Assembly: GCA_045110315.1 (NCBI GenBank)
Contig: JBGCFY010000113.1
Location: 16,242 to 80,241, forward strand
Length of the DNA: 64,000 bases
Source of the DNA: CALFBG01 sp045110315
Lineage (GTDB): Bacteria > Bacteroidota > Bacteroidia > Chitinophagales > Saprospiraceae
Direction: 5' to 3'
In this document: positions 9,254 to 18,000 of the stretch, piece by piece
How positions within the stretch are numbered: position 1 is the stretch's first letter
Layout: the number at the start of each line of letters is the position of its first letter
The notes under the pieces: generated by a model
Seen by the model: the letters and a program-made list of their open reading frames with translations, nothing else
Databases searched by the model: none
Told to the model about the DNA's origin: nothing
Translations under genes and position numbers: made by a program

Positions 9254-9451
9254 CTACTCTTCTAAATCTTCTTCTGCTTGGATCACCACTTGTCCCTTGT
9301 AGTACATACTTCCTTCTAGCCAGTATGCGCGGTGGAATAAGTGAGACTCTCCCGTAGTTGAACATTTAGCAACTTGAGGAACGCCAGTTTTATAATGGGT
9401 GCGGCGCTTCCGCTTTCTCATCTTCGATATTTTACTCTTAGGATGTGCCAT
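9254..9451 (-). CDS. rpmF: 50S ribosomal protein L32
   Basis: 65 residues beginning MAHPKSKISKMRKRKRRTH, the basic N-terminus diagnostic of bL32. Only one Cys is present, so the four-Cys zinc ribbon of some L32 proteins is absent, as in many Bacteroidota. It follows the DUF177 gene by 35 bases, the conserved yceD-rpmF pairing found across bacteria, and ends at its own terminator. Confidence 0.96.
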   Translation of the reverse strand: MAHPKSKISKMRKRKRRTHYKTGVPQVAKCSTTGESHLFHRAYWLEGSMYYKGQVVIQAEEDLEE

Positions 9452-9486
9452 AATATTTATTTTTGATCACAACTCAATTCAATGAG

Positions 9487-10008
9487 TTATTTTTTATGAT
9501 TAAATTTTTTTAATTCGTCCCAAAGTGGGTTTTCTGTACTTTCTTCTACTTCTGGTGCTTCTTGATGATCTAAGTATTTAAGCATCTCATCACTACAATC
9601 TTGGTCACTTGCTTCGCAATATTTAAGCATTGGTACCGCCAAACAAACGCACTCAAAAATATATTTGGCGACGTTAATTTCAGTTGTCCCGTTTGCTAGA
9701 TATACGACTTCCGCTTCTTCTTTATAAGACTCCGCATACTTAAAAATCAGTTGCTGCTGGTCTTCGACTGGATAATTTATTGCGGATAAACAACGATCAC
9801 ATTTCGCCGGAGTAGTTCCAGAAATATTAAAGTCCAGAACCAGTAAATTAGGTCGCTTATCAAGCGTTAATTTTACTTGGAATAAACCTTCCGAAACGGG
9901 CGAATTTTCAAATTGTGAAAAGAAATTCTTATCCAATTGAAAATCAAAGTGATGTATGTCATCTTTCAATCCCAATAAAGGGATCAAAAAGGCTCTAAGT
10001 TTTTCCAT
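9487..10008 (-). CDS. DUF177 (YceD family) protein, 23S rRNA accumulation
   Basis: 173 residues when started at the Met of MEKLRAFLIPLLGLKDD. A longer start at 10023 exists, but the -7 box at 10035-10042 would leave it almost no leader. The central CDRCLSAINYPVEDQ motif holds the CxxC pair typical of DUF177, which in E. coli and plants supports 23S rRNA processing. A second Cys-rich stretch (CEASDQDC) follows. It lies directly upstream of rpmF in the usual arrangement. Confidence 0.88.
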   Translation of the reverse strand: MEKLRAFLIPLLGLKDDIHHFDFQLDKNFFSQFENSPVSEGLFQVKLTLDKRPNLLVLDFNISGTTPAKCDRCLSAINYPVEDQQQLIFKYAESYKEEAEVVYLANGTTEINVAKYIFECVCLAVPMLKYCEASDQDCSDEMLKYLDHQEAPEVEESTENPLWDELKKFNHKK

Positions 10009-10034
10009 TTTAAAAGAAATCAAAAATTGCGGTG

Positions 10035-10042
10035 CAAAGATA
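10035..10042 (-). promoter_or_regulatory. Bacteroidota -7 box for DUF177-rpmF
   Basis: The minus strand reads TATCTTTG, a good match to TAnnTTTG. It lies 27 bases upstream of the chosen start. Confidence 0.6.
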
Positions 10043-10559
10043 CATTTTTTTCCATGATAATGGAAGTAGATTTTATATTTCTTTTCAATTTCCCACTCAA
10101 AACAGGCTTAATCTAGGCAATAATTTGCTTAAAGCGCTATAAGTTATTGTCGAGATCATCATTAAAAGCACATTTATACTAGCAAAGCTCTCATTTTACA
10201 ATCCTAACCGCTAGCCCAGCACCTTGTAATCCGCCTTAACAACACATCGCTTACAAATAAGACATCCTTTTTAGCGCCTTCCTAAAATTTCCTTACAATA
10301 TTCTCCCTTTTCAAACTTATTAACTAAATTGGGAATACATCAGAGGCATTCTTGACCTCAACTTCTCTTATCTTCCGCTCTACCGCTAAGTACACTGTAA
10401 CATCAGTTAGTTGAAATGTTTACCCAACATTGGAAGCAGCTTCGAGATCATGTCCATTAGACGTTGTATGTAATCGTCCTAGTATTTACTTTTATTTATG
10501 ATGATCTCGTGGACAATACTAAACTCATTCGTGCTAGCAGACTCCGCAGTCTTGAAGTT
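10043..10559. other. Long non-coding interval upstream of the lipoprotein gene
   Basis: About 520 bases with no open frame worth calling. It ends in a terminator-like hairpin (10560-10594). No clear promoter box is visible, so a hidden small RNA or a long leader are both possible. Confidence 0.4.
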
Positions 10560-10594
10560 AAGTAGCAAGGCAAGATTAAATTACCTTGCTACTT
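10560..10594 (+). terminator. Terminator-like hairpin before the 10626 lipoprotein gene
   Basis: A perfect 11-bp stem AAGTAGCAAGG / CCTTGCTACTT with a 13-base loop, followed by ATTTTATT. It lies 32 bases before the TTG start, so it ends an upstream transcript or attenuates this gene. Confidence 0.55.
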
Positions 10595-10625
10595 ATTTTA
10601 TTCACCTCAATTAAAATTACCAGTC

Positions 10626-11027
10626 TTGAAAAATTTATTTCTATTCTTCCTATTAGCCTTGGGCATCACCAGTTGCCAATCCAAAAAAACAACAGCTAAA
10701 GTTCCACAAAGTCTAACGGGAAAATGGCAATTAGTAGAACAAAAAATTGGCATTGGTGCTAGCGATACACCTTGGAGTAAAGTAGAAAATGGTACCATCC
10801 TCAACTTTAAGGCAGACCAAAATTTTACTGACCGCAATCACCCTCAATGCCAAACGGGTAAATATGAAATGGAAGCCAAAAAGTTTACCTTATCCTATGA
10901 TTGCTCCAATTACAACGAGGCGCTATCGCATTCGTACGAAATAAAAGATGGCTTTTTATATACACAACCCTTAACGCTCATTTGTAGCGACGGTTGTGAT
11001 TACAAGTATCAAAAAATTGCCAATTAG
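10626..11027 (+). CDS. Small lipocalin-like lipoprotein
   Basis: 133 residues. The signal peptide ends in a lipobox, GITSC, predicting a lipid-anchored envelope protein. The body has the LTGKWQLVEQ ... NGTILNFKADQNFTD pattern of lipocalin-like (META/DUF4488-type) beta-barrel lipoproteins common in Bacteroidota. Five Cys after the lipobox (QCQTG, DCSN, ICSDGC) could form disulfides. The start codon is TTG at 10626. No in-frame ATG gives a full signal peptide. The ligand is unknown. Confidence 0.75.
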   Translation: MKNLFLFFLLALGITSCQSKKTTAKVPQSLTGKWQLVEQKIGIGASDTPWSKVENGTILNFKADQNFTDRNHPQCQTGKYEMEAKKFTLSYDCSNYNEALSHSYEIKDGFLYTQPLTLICSDGCDYKYQKIAN

Positions 11028-11045
11028 GAATAGCTAAAGATAAGA

Positions 11046-11086
11046 TTGGGGTAACACGCTTTGATCGTGCTACCCCAAATTATTTT
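11046..11086 (+). terminator. Terminator of the 10626 gene
   Basis: A 13-bp stem TTGGGGTAACACG / CGTGCTACCCCAA with one mismatch, loop CTTTGAT, then ATTATTTTTT. The reverse strand lacks a strong T run, so it mainly serves the plus-strand gene. Confidence 0.8.
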
Positions 11087-11129
11087 TTGCGGTAATTTTT
11101 TTTAAAAATAAAACAATCGGAAATTACCG

Positions 11130-12512
11130 TTAGATCATTTTTTCTGGCTTCACCCAAGCATCAAATTCTTTTTCCGTCAAGTAACCCAATTCAATTGCTG
11201 TTGCTTTCAATGTTTTATTTTCTTTGTAAGCTTTCTTTGCAATCGTACCTGCTTTGTCATAGCCAATCTTTGTATTGAGTGCCGTAACGAGCATCAAAGA
11301 ATTTTGTAAATTCTCTTCAATCCTTTGGTGATTAGGTGCCAAACCAACGGCACAATTTTCGTTGAAACTGCGGCAAGCATCTCCAATTAACTGCGCAGAA
11401 AAAAGAAAGTTAAAAATCATCATCGGTTTGAAAACGTTCAACTGAAAGTGTCCGGTCATTCCACCGATGTTAATCGCAACGTCGTTGCCACAAACTTGCG
11501 CCATTGCCATCGTGAGTGCTTCCGCCTGTGTTGGATTCACCTTGCCCGGCATAATCGAAGAACCGGGTTCATTGGCAGGAATCATCAACTCTCCGATACC
11601 ACAACGTGGACCAGAAGCAAGCATCCGAACATCGTTCCCGATTTTCATTAGAGAAACCGCTACCGTTTTTAATGCACCGTGCGCTTCTACGATCGCATCG
11701 TGTGCCGATAAAGCTTCAAATTTATTTTTAGCCGTAACGAAAGGTAAACCCGTTAAGCCTGCAATTTCTTTGGCAACTGCTTTGTCATAACCTTTTGGAG
11801 TATTCAAGCCGGTACCAACTGCGGTTCCACCTAAAGCTAATTCCGATAAATGCTTCAACGAATTTTTGATGGCGCGCGTACCATGATCTAATTGCGCAAC
11901 GAAGGCAGACAGTTCTTGTCCTACCGTAACGGGCGTTGCATCCATAAAGTGAGTACGTCCGATCTTAACCACTGCTCTAAAAGCTTTCGATTTTTCGGCT
12001 AAGGTATTTCGTAACGCCGCGATGCCTGGCAAGGTATTTTCCATCAAAACGCTATACGCAGCAATGTGCATTGCCGTTGGAAAAGTATCGTTCGAAGATT
12101 GCGATTTATTCACGTCATCATTGGGATGTAACACTTTTTCGGTATCCGTTAACGCTCCACCTTGTAGCACGTGCCCTCGGTTCGCGATAACTTCGTTAAC
12201 GTTCATATTGCTTTGCGTTCCCGAACCAGTTTGCCAAACGACTAAAGGAAATTGATCATCCAGTTTTCCATCTTGAATCTCTTTGCATACTTTGGCAATT
12301 AGCTTCGCTTTTGTTTTTGTCAATACGCCAAGTTTCGCATTGGTCTGAGCAGCCGCATTTTTCAAAACAGCGTATGCACGAATTACTTCAACTGGCATTT
12401 CTTGTCCACCAATTTTAAAGTTTTGTTTTGATCGTTCTGTTTGTGCGCCCCAATATTTATCCGCAGGAACTTTTACAAATCCGATGCTATCTTTTTCTTT
12501 TCTGAATTTCAT
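11130..12512 (-). CDS. fumC: Class II fumarate hydratase
   Basis: It interconverts fumarate and malate in the TCA cycle. At 460 residues it has the standard length of the iron-free class II enzyme. Signatures are TGSGTQSNMNVNEVIANR, the His region GRTHFMDATPVTVGQE, and the fumarase/aspartase signature GSSIMPGKVNPTQ at about residues 317-329, with the catalytic Ser at 318, the E. coli FumC number. It stands alone. A -7 box lies at 12651-12658. Confidence 0.97.
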   Translation of the reverse strand: MKFRKEKDSIGFVKVPADKYWGAQTERSKQNFKIGGQEMPVEVIRAYAVLKNAAAQTNAKLGVLTKTKAKLIAKVCKEIQDGKLDDQFPLVVWQTGSGTQSNMNVNEVIANRGHVLQGGALTDTEKVLHPNDDVNKSQSSNDTFPTAMHIAAYSVLMENTLPGIAALRNTLAEKSKAFRAVVKIGRTHFMDATPVTVGQELSAFVAQLDHGTRAIKNSLKHLSELALGGTAVGTGLNTPKGYDKAVAKEIAGLTGLPFVTAKNKFEALSAHDAIVEAHGALKTVAVSLMKIGNDVRMLASGPRCGIGELMIPANEPGSSIMPGKVNPTQAEALTMAMAQVCGNDVAINIGGMTGHFQLNVFKPMMIFNFLFSAQLIGDACRSFNENCAVGLAPNHQRIEENLQNSLMLVTALNTKIGYDKAGTIAKKAYKENKTLKATAIELGYLTEKEFDAWVKPEKMI

Positions 12513-12650
12513 TTTTATAATTTTTTATAATTTTCTACCACTAATTGATGCTAGTTAATTTTGTATCGCCGTAGTTTCTATCAACTGCAATTTAATTTTT
12601 TTTGTAAAAACTTGATTGAACTTAAAACTATTACTTACAAATTTCTATTA

Positions 12651-12658
12651 CAAATGTA
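12651..12658 (-). promoter_or_regulatory. Bacteroidota -7 box for fumC
   Basis: The minus strand reads TACATTTG, matching TAnnTTTG. It is 139 bases upstream of the fumC start. The -33 box is unclear. Confidence 0.5.
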
Positions 12659-12810
12659 AGTTTGTTTTTTTAAAAAATAGACTAGCAAGGAGTCAAAGTT
12701 ATTTTTACTACATTTTGAAAAACAAAAATTACTTTTGGTAAATCAATTTGATTAAATTCGTTGTACTAGAGGAACGTTATTTTATGCGACAAGTGTTTTT
12801 ATAAATCATC

Positions 12811-12842
12811 TTGGCAACTGTCTGATAAACTTCCTATATTTG
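12811..12842 (+). promoter_or_regulatory. Promoter for superoxide dismutase (-33 TTGG, -7 TATATTTG)
   Basis: TTGG at 12811-12814 and TATATTTG at 12835-12842 are 20 bases apart, close to the Bacteroidota consensus TTTG-N19-TAnnTTTG. The leader would be about 250 bases. Two very short frames in it (13 codons at 12904 and 27 codons at 12942) are recorded but not called as genes. Confidence 0.6.
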
Positions 12843-13101
12843 CAAAAAAATTGTTGAAGCCGTTTTTTATTTTGAACAAAAAAAAGTTTTAAGCTTTTTA
12901 TTTATGACAGGTTTCATTTCCTGTTGCTTACTCGAAAAAAAATGAAAAACGTACTGGCGCTTTTTTTGATAATAAAAAAGAAGGCGCATCAATACAAATA
13001 CAAAAAACTATACGAAAAAAGGTAGGAATGATTATCGACGAAAATCCGACTTGCTACCTTATTATTTTACATTTATCACCTATTTAAAAATTTCAATTAT
13101 T

Positions 13102-13830
13102 ATGGCATTCAAACTTCCTGACCTACCTTATGGATACGATGCACTTCAACCGCACATTGATAAAAAGACGATGACGATTCATCATACTAAGCATCACGCT
13201 GGATATACAAACAAATTAAACGCTGCTATCGAAGGCACCGATTTAGAAAAAGCTTCGATTGAAGATATTCTCAAAAAAGTATCTAAGCATTCTGATGCAG
13301 TAAGAAACAATGGCGGTGGATTTTACAACCACTCTTTGTTCTGGAAATCTATGTCTCCAGCAGGTGGTGGTCAACCAGGTAAAACATCTAAGCTTGGAAA
13401 AGCAATGATCAAAGCATTCAAAACTTACGATAACTTCAAAGAGCAATTCACCAAGGCTGCTACTTCTAGATTTGGTTCTGGTTGGGCGTGGTTATGCGTT
13501 ACTCGATCGGGAAATCTTTTTATCACTTCTACGCCTAATCAAGATAATCCATTGATGGATGTAGCAGATAAGAAAGGAACACCAATTGCGGGACTCGACG
13601 TTTGGGAACACGCTTACTATCTAAATTATCAAAACAAAAGAGGAGATTACATCAGTGCCTTTTTTGAGGTAATCGATTGGAAAGAAATTGGTAAACGATA
13701 CGCAGCAGCAACGAAACCTGCAAAAGCAAAAGTGGCAAAAGCAAAACCTGCTTCTGTAACAAAAGCGGCAACAAAGGCCAAAGCTAGAGCAACGAAACCT
13801 GCTCGTTCTATCAAAAAGAAGAAAAAGTAA
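13102..13830 (+). CDS. sodA: Mn-type superoxide dismutase with a Lys/Ala-rich C-terminal tail
   Basis: It dismutates superoxide in the cytoplasm. An upstream in-frame ATG at 13051 is rejected, because MAFKLPDLPYGYDALQPHID at 13102 is the normal N-terminus. Metal ligands are His27, His77, Asp166 and His170 (DVWEHAYY). Gly73 with Gln147 in PNQDNPLM argues for the Mn or cambialistic type rather than Fe. The catalytic domain ends near residue 200. About 40 more residues of AK/PA/TKA repeats finish in KKKKK, much like a histone H1 tail, which ordinary SODs lack. The tail may bind DNA or polyanions. The gene stands alone with its own promoter and terminator. Confidence 0.95.
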   Translation: MAFKLPDLPYGYDALQPHIDKKTMTIHHTKHHAGYTNKLNAAIEGTDLEKASIEDILKKVSKHSDAVRNNGGGFYNHSLFWKSMSPAGGGQPGKTSKLGKAMIKAFKTYDNFKEQFTKAATSRFGSGWAWLCVTRSGNLFITSTPNQDNPLMDVADKKGTPIAGLDVWEHAYYLNYQNKRGDYISAFFEVIDWKEIGKRYAAATKPAKAKVAKAKPASVTKAATKAKARATKPARSIKKKKK

Positions 13831-13872
13831 TACGCATCGGCAATTTGTCGATTGAGCATCAATAAAATAACT

Positions 13873-13911
13873 AATGTCCAAAGAAGTATTTACTTTTTTG
13901 GACATTTTTTT
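13873..13911 (+). terminator. Terminator of the superoxide dismutase gene
   Basis: Stem AATGTCCAAA / TTTGGACATT with a loop of about 14 bases, then a run of T to 13911. Confidence 0.8.
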
Positions 13912-14250
13912 GTATCACAAACTAGAATTGAACATAGCAATCATAGAAGCGTTACAACAGAAAGGAACACGTTTTTGCAGAACATTTGTTGGCGACAAAA
14001 GATCATTATAAGCTGGCGGACAAGCTATCAAATTTTGACAAAAAATGGACTATAAAAACGAAAAGTTTTACATTTTGTATACTAATTGCAGATTTTTAAA
14101 TCTTTTTGTTTGCTTTTAGTTTAGAAAACCTATAACTTGACCATATATTCACTTAGAATTGATTTTCAAGCTCTAATACATTTAGAAATCTATTCTTTGT
14201 TTATATAATTAAACATGAACAAACGATTTTATTAATCAAACACAATCCCC

Positions 14251-14319
14251 ATGATCATTTTAGCAACCCTGTTACTAATTCTAGGCTTTTTTGGCTATGA
14301 ACTCGTAAACGAAGCTTAA
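14251..14319 (+). CDS. Possible 22-residue membrane peptide
   Basis: An ATG at 14251 opens a 22-codon frame, MIILATLLLILGFFGYELVN then EA, ending in TAA. It is one hydrophobic helix with a polar, acidic C-terminus, the look of small single-pass proteins attached to respiratory or transport complexes. A strong terminator follows 55 bases later, which argues for a real short transcript. No clear -7 box or ribosome-binding site is visible. The frame could be chance in A/T-rich DNA. The surrounding 13912-14480 interval holds nothing else I can support. Confidence 0.35.
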   Translation: MIILATLLLILGFFGYELVNEA

Positions 14320-14374
14320 TTCAAGTCGCTCACAGGATTAGAATTTTTGTGAGCTAATGCTTCCATCAAACCAA

Positions 14375-14410
14375 ACGGGCTTTTACAACATCATTGTAAA
14401 AGCCCGTTTT
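14375..14410 (+). terminator. Strong terminator downstream of the 22-codon frame
   Basis: A perfect 14-bp stem ACGGGCTTTTACAA / TTGTAAAAGCCCGT with loop CATCA and a short T run. No other plus-strand gene precedes it. Confidence 0.8.
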
Positions 14411-14481
14411 AGCTTTAAGCGCGCCCTGACTCGCTGATCCAATAAGATTTTGCGGCTAGTCAGTGACGAAGTAGGTTAAAG

Positions 14482-14994
14482 CTAATTTTTTGTTACTTGT
14501 TTTACCGCTTGGTACATCATCTTTACATCTTCCTTAGAGAAACTACCAATTAAGCTCGTCTGGAATACATATTCTCGATCCCCTTGAATGCGGATATATC
14601 TAAAGTCGTAATTGACGCGCGTAGAATCTAGTTGTTTTTCAAAAATAAATCCATTTTCTTCTTCTTCCACTACTTTTGTGAAGAATGGATTGCCTTTCGC
14701 ATTTTCTAATTGCTCTTTTTTCGCCGTTGCTACTTCAATCGTTGGTGCATTCCGGGCAAAGATTTGGAGGTTATAGTTGCTAAACTCATCGTGTCCCATC
14801 AAGGTAATGTCTTCCAATTGTCCCAACTTAGATTTTTTGACGGTCAAACTATCTGGTGCCATCACTTTTAGTGGAATCCCCCAAGTTAACAAACTTTTAG
14901 GCTTCAAGCCGGAAGCTGATTCTTGCTGACAAGCAAAAATAATTAGGCAACATAGGCAAAGCAAGCAACTCGCTTTCATCAATTTTAATTTCAT
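14482..14994 (-). CDS. Hypothetical lipoprotein
   Basis: 170 residues. The signal peptide ends in the lipobox IIFAC, so it is a lipid-anchored envelope protein. The mature part is a small alpha/beta domain (WGIPLKVMAPDSL...; YDFRYIRIQGDREYVFQTS) without a family I can name. It may be a PsbP- or SRPBCC-like fold seen in Bacteroidota lipoproteins of unknown role, but that is a guess. It lies 80 bases upstream of the dnaE end, on the same strand but with its own -7 box. Confidence 0.7.
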   Translation of the reverse strand: MKLKLMKASCLLCLCCLIIFACQQESASGLKPKSLLTWGIPLKVMAPDSLTVKKSKLGQLEDITLMGHDEFSNYNLQIFARNAPTIEVATAKKEQLENAKGNPFFTKVVEEEENGFIFEKQLDSTRVNYDFRYIRIQGDREYVFQTSLIGSFSKEDVKMMYQAVKQVTKN

Positions 14995-15021
14995 AATACT
15001 AGTATTTTTTTCTTAGTCGGA

Positions 15022-15029
15022 CAAATATA
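15022..15029 (-). promoter_or_regulatory. Bacteroidota -7 box for the 14482 lipoprotein gene
   Basis: The minus strand reads TATATTTG. It lies 27 bases upstream of the ATG at 14994. Confidence 0.55.
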
Positions 15030-15065
15030 GAGAACTTGCGCTTAGTTTCCTGAATTTTAAACTAG

Positions 15066-15079
15066 GAAGTTGTTTTAAA
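15066..15079 (+). repeat. Family B repeat end overlapping the dnaE stop codon
   Basis: GAAGTTGTTTTAAA, a solitary family B end. Its TTA supplies the dnaE stop codon on the minus strand. Confidence 0.45.
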
Positions 15080-18000
15080 CTTGATTCAATTTATAGGAAA
15101 CGCCTAGTTTAATTAATTCCTTAATAAAATCATTATCTGCATTAATCTTTTTTGACTTCGCAATGGTGTTCAAGCGAATCTTATTTTGACGATCTAGAAT
15201 CGTTATTTTTAAAGCATGCTTACCTTTATTCAATTGACAAATCGTGTCGAGATTATCAATCAATTCTTTGGTAACCGCTTCGATGGGCAACTTCAAGGTA
15301 ATAGATTCTGTCATTTCCTCTCCAATACTTGCCAATTGACGAACTTCCTTTAATTTAAGTTGCAGCTCCTCACTATTCCAACGCTTCTGAAAACTACCTT
15401 GCATAAAAATAGCTTCTCCCTCGTTCATCAAATGCTTAAACTTTTGATAATCTTCGCTGAACAGAGGAAACTCAATCGTCCCATTGTAATCTTGCACGGC
15501 AAATAATCCCCAACCCGTTCCTTTTTTGCTGATCCGATGTTGCGCCATATTAACGATACCGGCGAGCTTCAAATTTTGTCCTTTGAATTGCGGAGCTTTA
15601 TCGAGCGAGCAAGTTGTGAAACTTTCTACTTCAACTTGATAATCATCTAAGGGATGACCACTAACGTAAATGCCCGTTACTTCTTTTTCTTTAGTTAATT
15701 TTTCAATCAAACTCCAATCTTTCCCTTCTGGAACTTTAGGTTCTGGAATCAAGACTTCATCGCTATCCCCAAAAAGAGAATTAACAGCTTGTGCTTTCTG
15801 AGATTGGTAAGCGTTGCCATATTTTAGAGCGTGCTCAATGAGCGAATCATAGCGTTCGGTAGGTGCGTAATACTGCGATCGCTTGATGGTTTCAAAACAA
15901 TCTAATCCGCCTCCCAAAACGAGGCTTTCCATTGATTTTTTATTCACCGAGCGCAAATCCAATCGGCGCATCATATCAAAAACGTCTTTGTAACCTCCTC
16001 CTGCTTCGCGCTCTTGCAGAATGGCCTCTACTGGTCCTTCTCCTACGCCTTTTAAAGCGGTCAAACCAAATCGAATCTGCCCTTTTTTGTTGACCGAGAA
16101 ATTGGAAAAACTTTCATTAACATCTGGTCCCAGTACGTCCATATTCATTCGTCTGCATTCTCGCAAGAAGAACGTCAATTTAGTAATATCACTCTTATTA
16201 TGACTCAACACCGAAGCCATAAACTCCGCGGGATAATGTGCTTTGAGGTAAGCCGTTTGAAAAGCGACAAATGCGTAGCAAGTAGAGTGCGATTTATTAA
16301 AGGCGTAAGAAGCAAATGCTTCCCAATCTTTCCAGATTTTATCGACGGCTTCCTTTGGATGTCCGTTGCTTGTACAACCTTCTAAGAACTTAGGATAAAG
16401 CTCATCAATAATTTTTTTCTTCTTCTTACCCATTCCTTTCCGCAACGCATCCGCCTGACCTTTAGAGAAGCCAGCCAATTTTTGCGATAGTAACATCACT
16501 TGCTCTTGGTATACCGTAATTCCGTAGGTTTCGGAAAGGTATTCCTCCATGGCGGGTAAATCGTAGGTAATCGGTTCTCTCCCATTTTTACGGGCTACAA
16601 AGTTTGGAATATAAGCTAATGGACCGGGACGATACAAAGCATTCATGGCAATCAAATCCTCAAACTTATTGGGAATCAGTTCCCGCATATATTTCTGCAT
16701 TCCACCGGACTCATATTGGAAGATACCAATCGTTTCTCCCCGTTGGAATAGTTTATACGTTTTTTCATCATCGAGTGGAATTTCGTCTGGATCAATATCC
16801 AAGCCGTAATTCTGCTTCACCATTTTTAAGGCATCTTTAATGATGGTTAACGTTTTTAGACCTAAGAAATCCATCTTTAACAATCCCGCATCTTCGGCAA
16901 CACTGTTATCAAATTGGGAAACTAAAAGATCAGAATCTTTCGCAACCGTAACGGGAACGAACTTCGTAATATCGTCCGGTGTAATCACAACACCACAGGC
17001 ATGAATCCCCGTATTCCGAATAGATCCTTCTAATTTTTTAGCCGTTCGAATCGTTTCTCCGATGATATCTTTGCTTTCTGATAAATCTCGGAATTTATAA
17101 GCTTTTTCTTTATCCTCGGAATTCATTTTCGACTTCAAGCCCGGATCAATGTCTTTATCAGCCAATACTTTTTTCAGCGTGGCAGATAAATGTGTTGGGA
17201 AAGATTTGGCAATACGATCAACGTCCGACAAGGGAACATCGAGTACTCGCCCGACATCGCGCAAGGACATCTTAGCCGCCATTGAACCGTAAGTAATAAT
17301 TTGGGCAACTTGATTTTTACCATATTTATCAATCACGTAGTCAATCACTTTAGAACGACCGACATCATCAAAATCAATATCAATATCCGGCATGGAAACC
17401 CGTTCTGGATTCAGGAACCGCTCAAAAAGTAAATCGTACTTTATCGGATCAACGTTGGTAATATTAATACAATAAGCCACTGCAGATCCCGCCGCAGATC
17501 CCCGCCCTGGTCCTACCGCTACGCCCATTTCTTTGGCCGTATTCGTAAAATCCTGTACAATGAGGAAATAGCCCGGATAGCCCGACTCCTTAATGACACT
17601 CAATTCGAAGTTCAAACGTTCTTCAATTTCCGCCGTGATCATACCGTAGCGCCGCTTTGCACCTTCGAAAGTTAAAAACTTCAAGTATTCATCTTGCGTT
17701 TTGAAGCCAGGAGGAATAGGATAAGCTGGTAACAATACATCTCTCGCTAAAGTCAATTCATCTACTTTATCGTAAATTTCCATGGTATTGGCAAGCGATT
17801 CCGGTACATCCTGAAAGAGCTTACTCATTTCTGCCTGTGTCTTAAAATAAAAGTCGGAACTTGGAAACTTAAAACGGTTCTCTTGATCTTTCGTACTAGC
17901 GGTATTGATACAAAGTAAAATATCGTGCGGCATATTATCCTCCTCCTCTACGTAGTGAGAATCATTCGTTGCGATAACTTTGATATTATATTTTCTAGCA

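Noticed and set aside
12904..13025. Two short frames (13 and 27 codons) in the superoxide dismutase leader
   Set aside because: A/T-rich chance frames with no recognisable features. Possible upstream frames but not supportable as genes.
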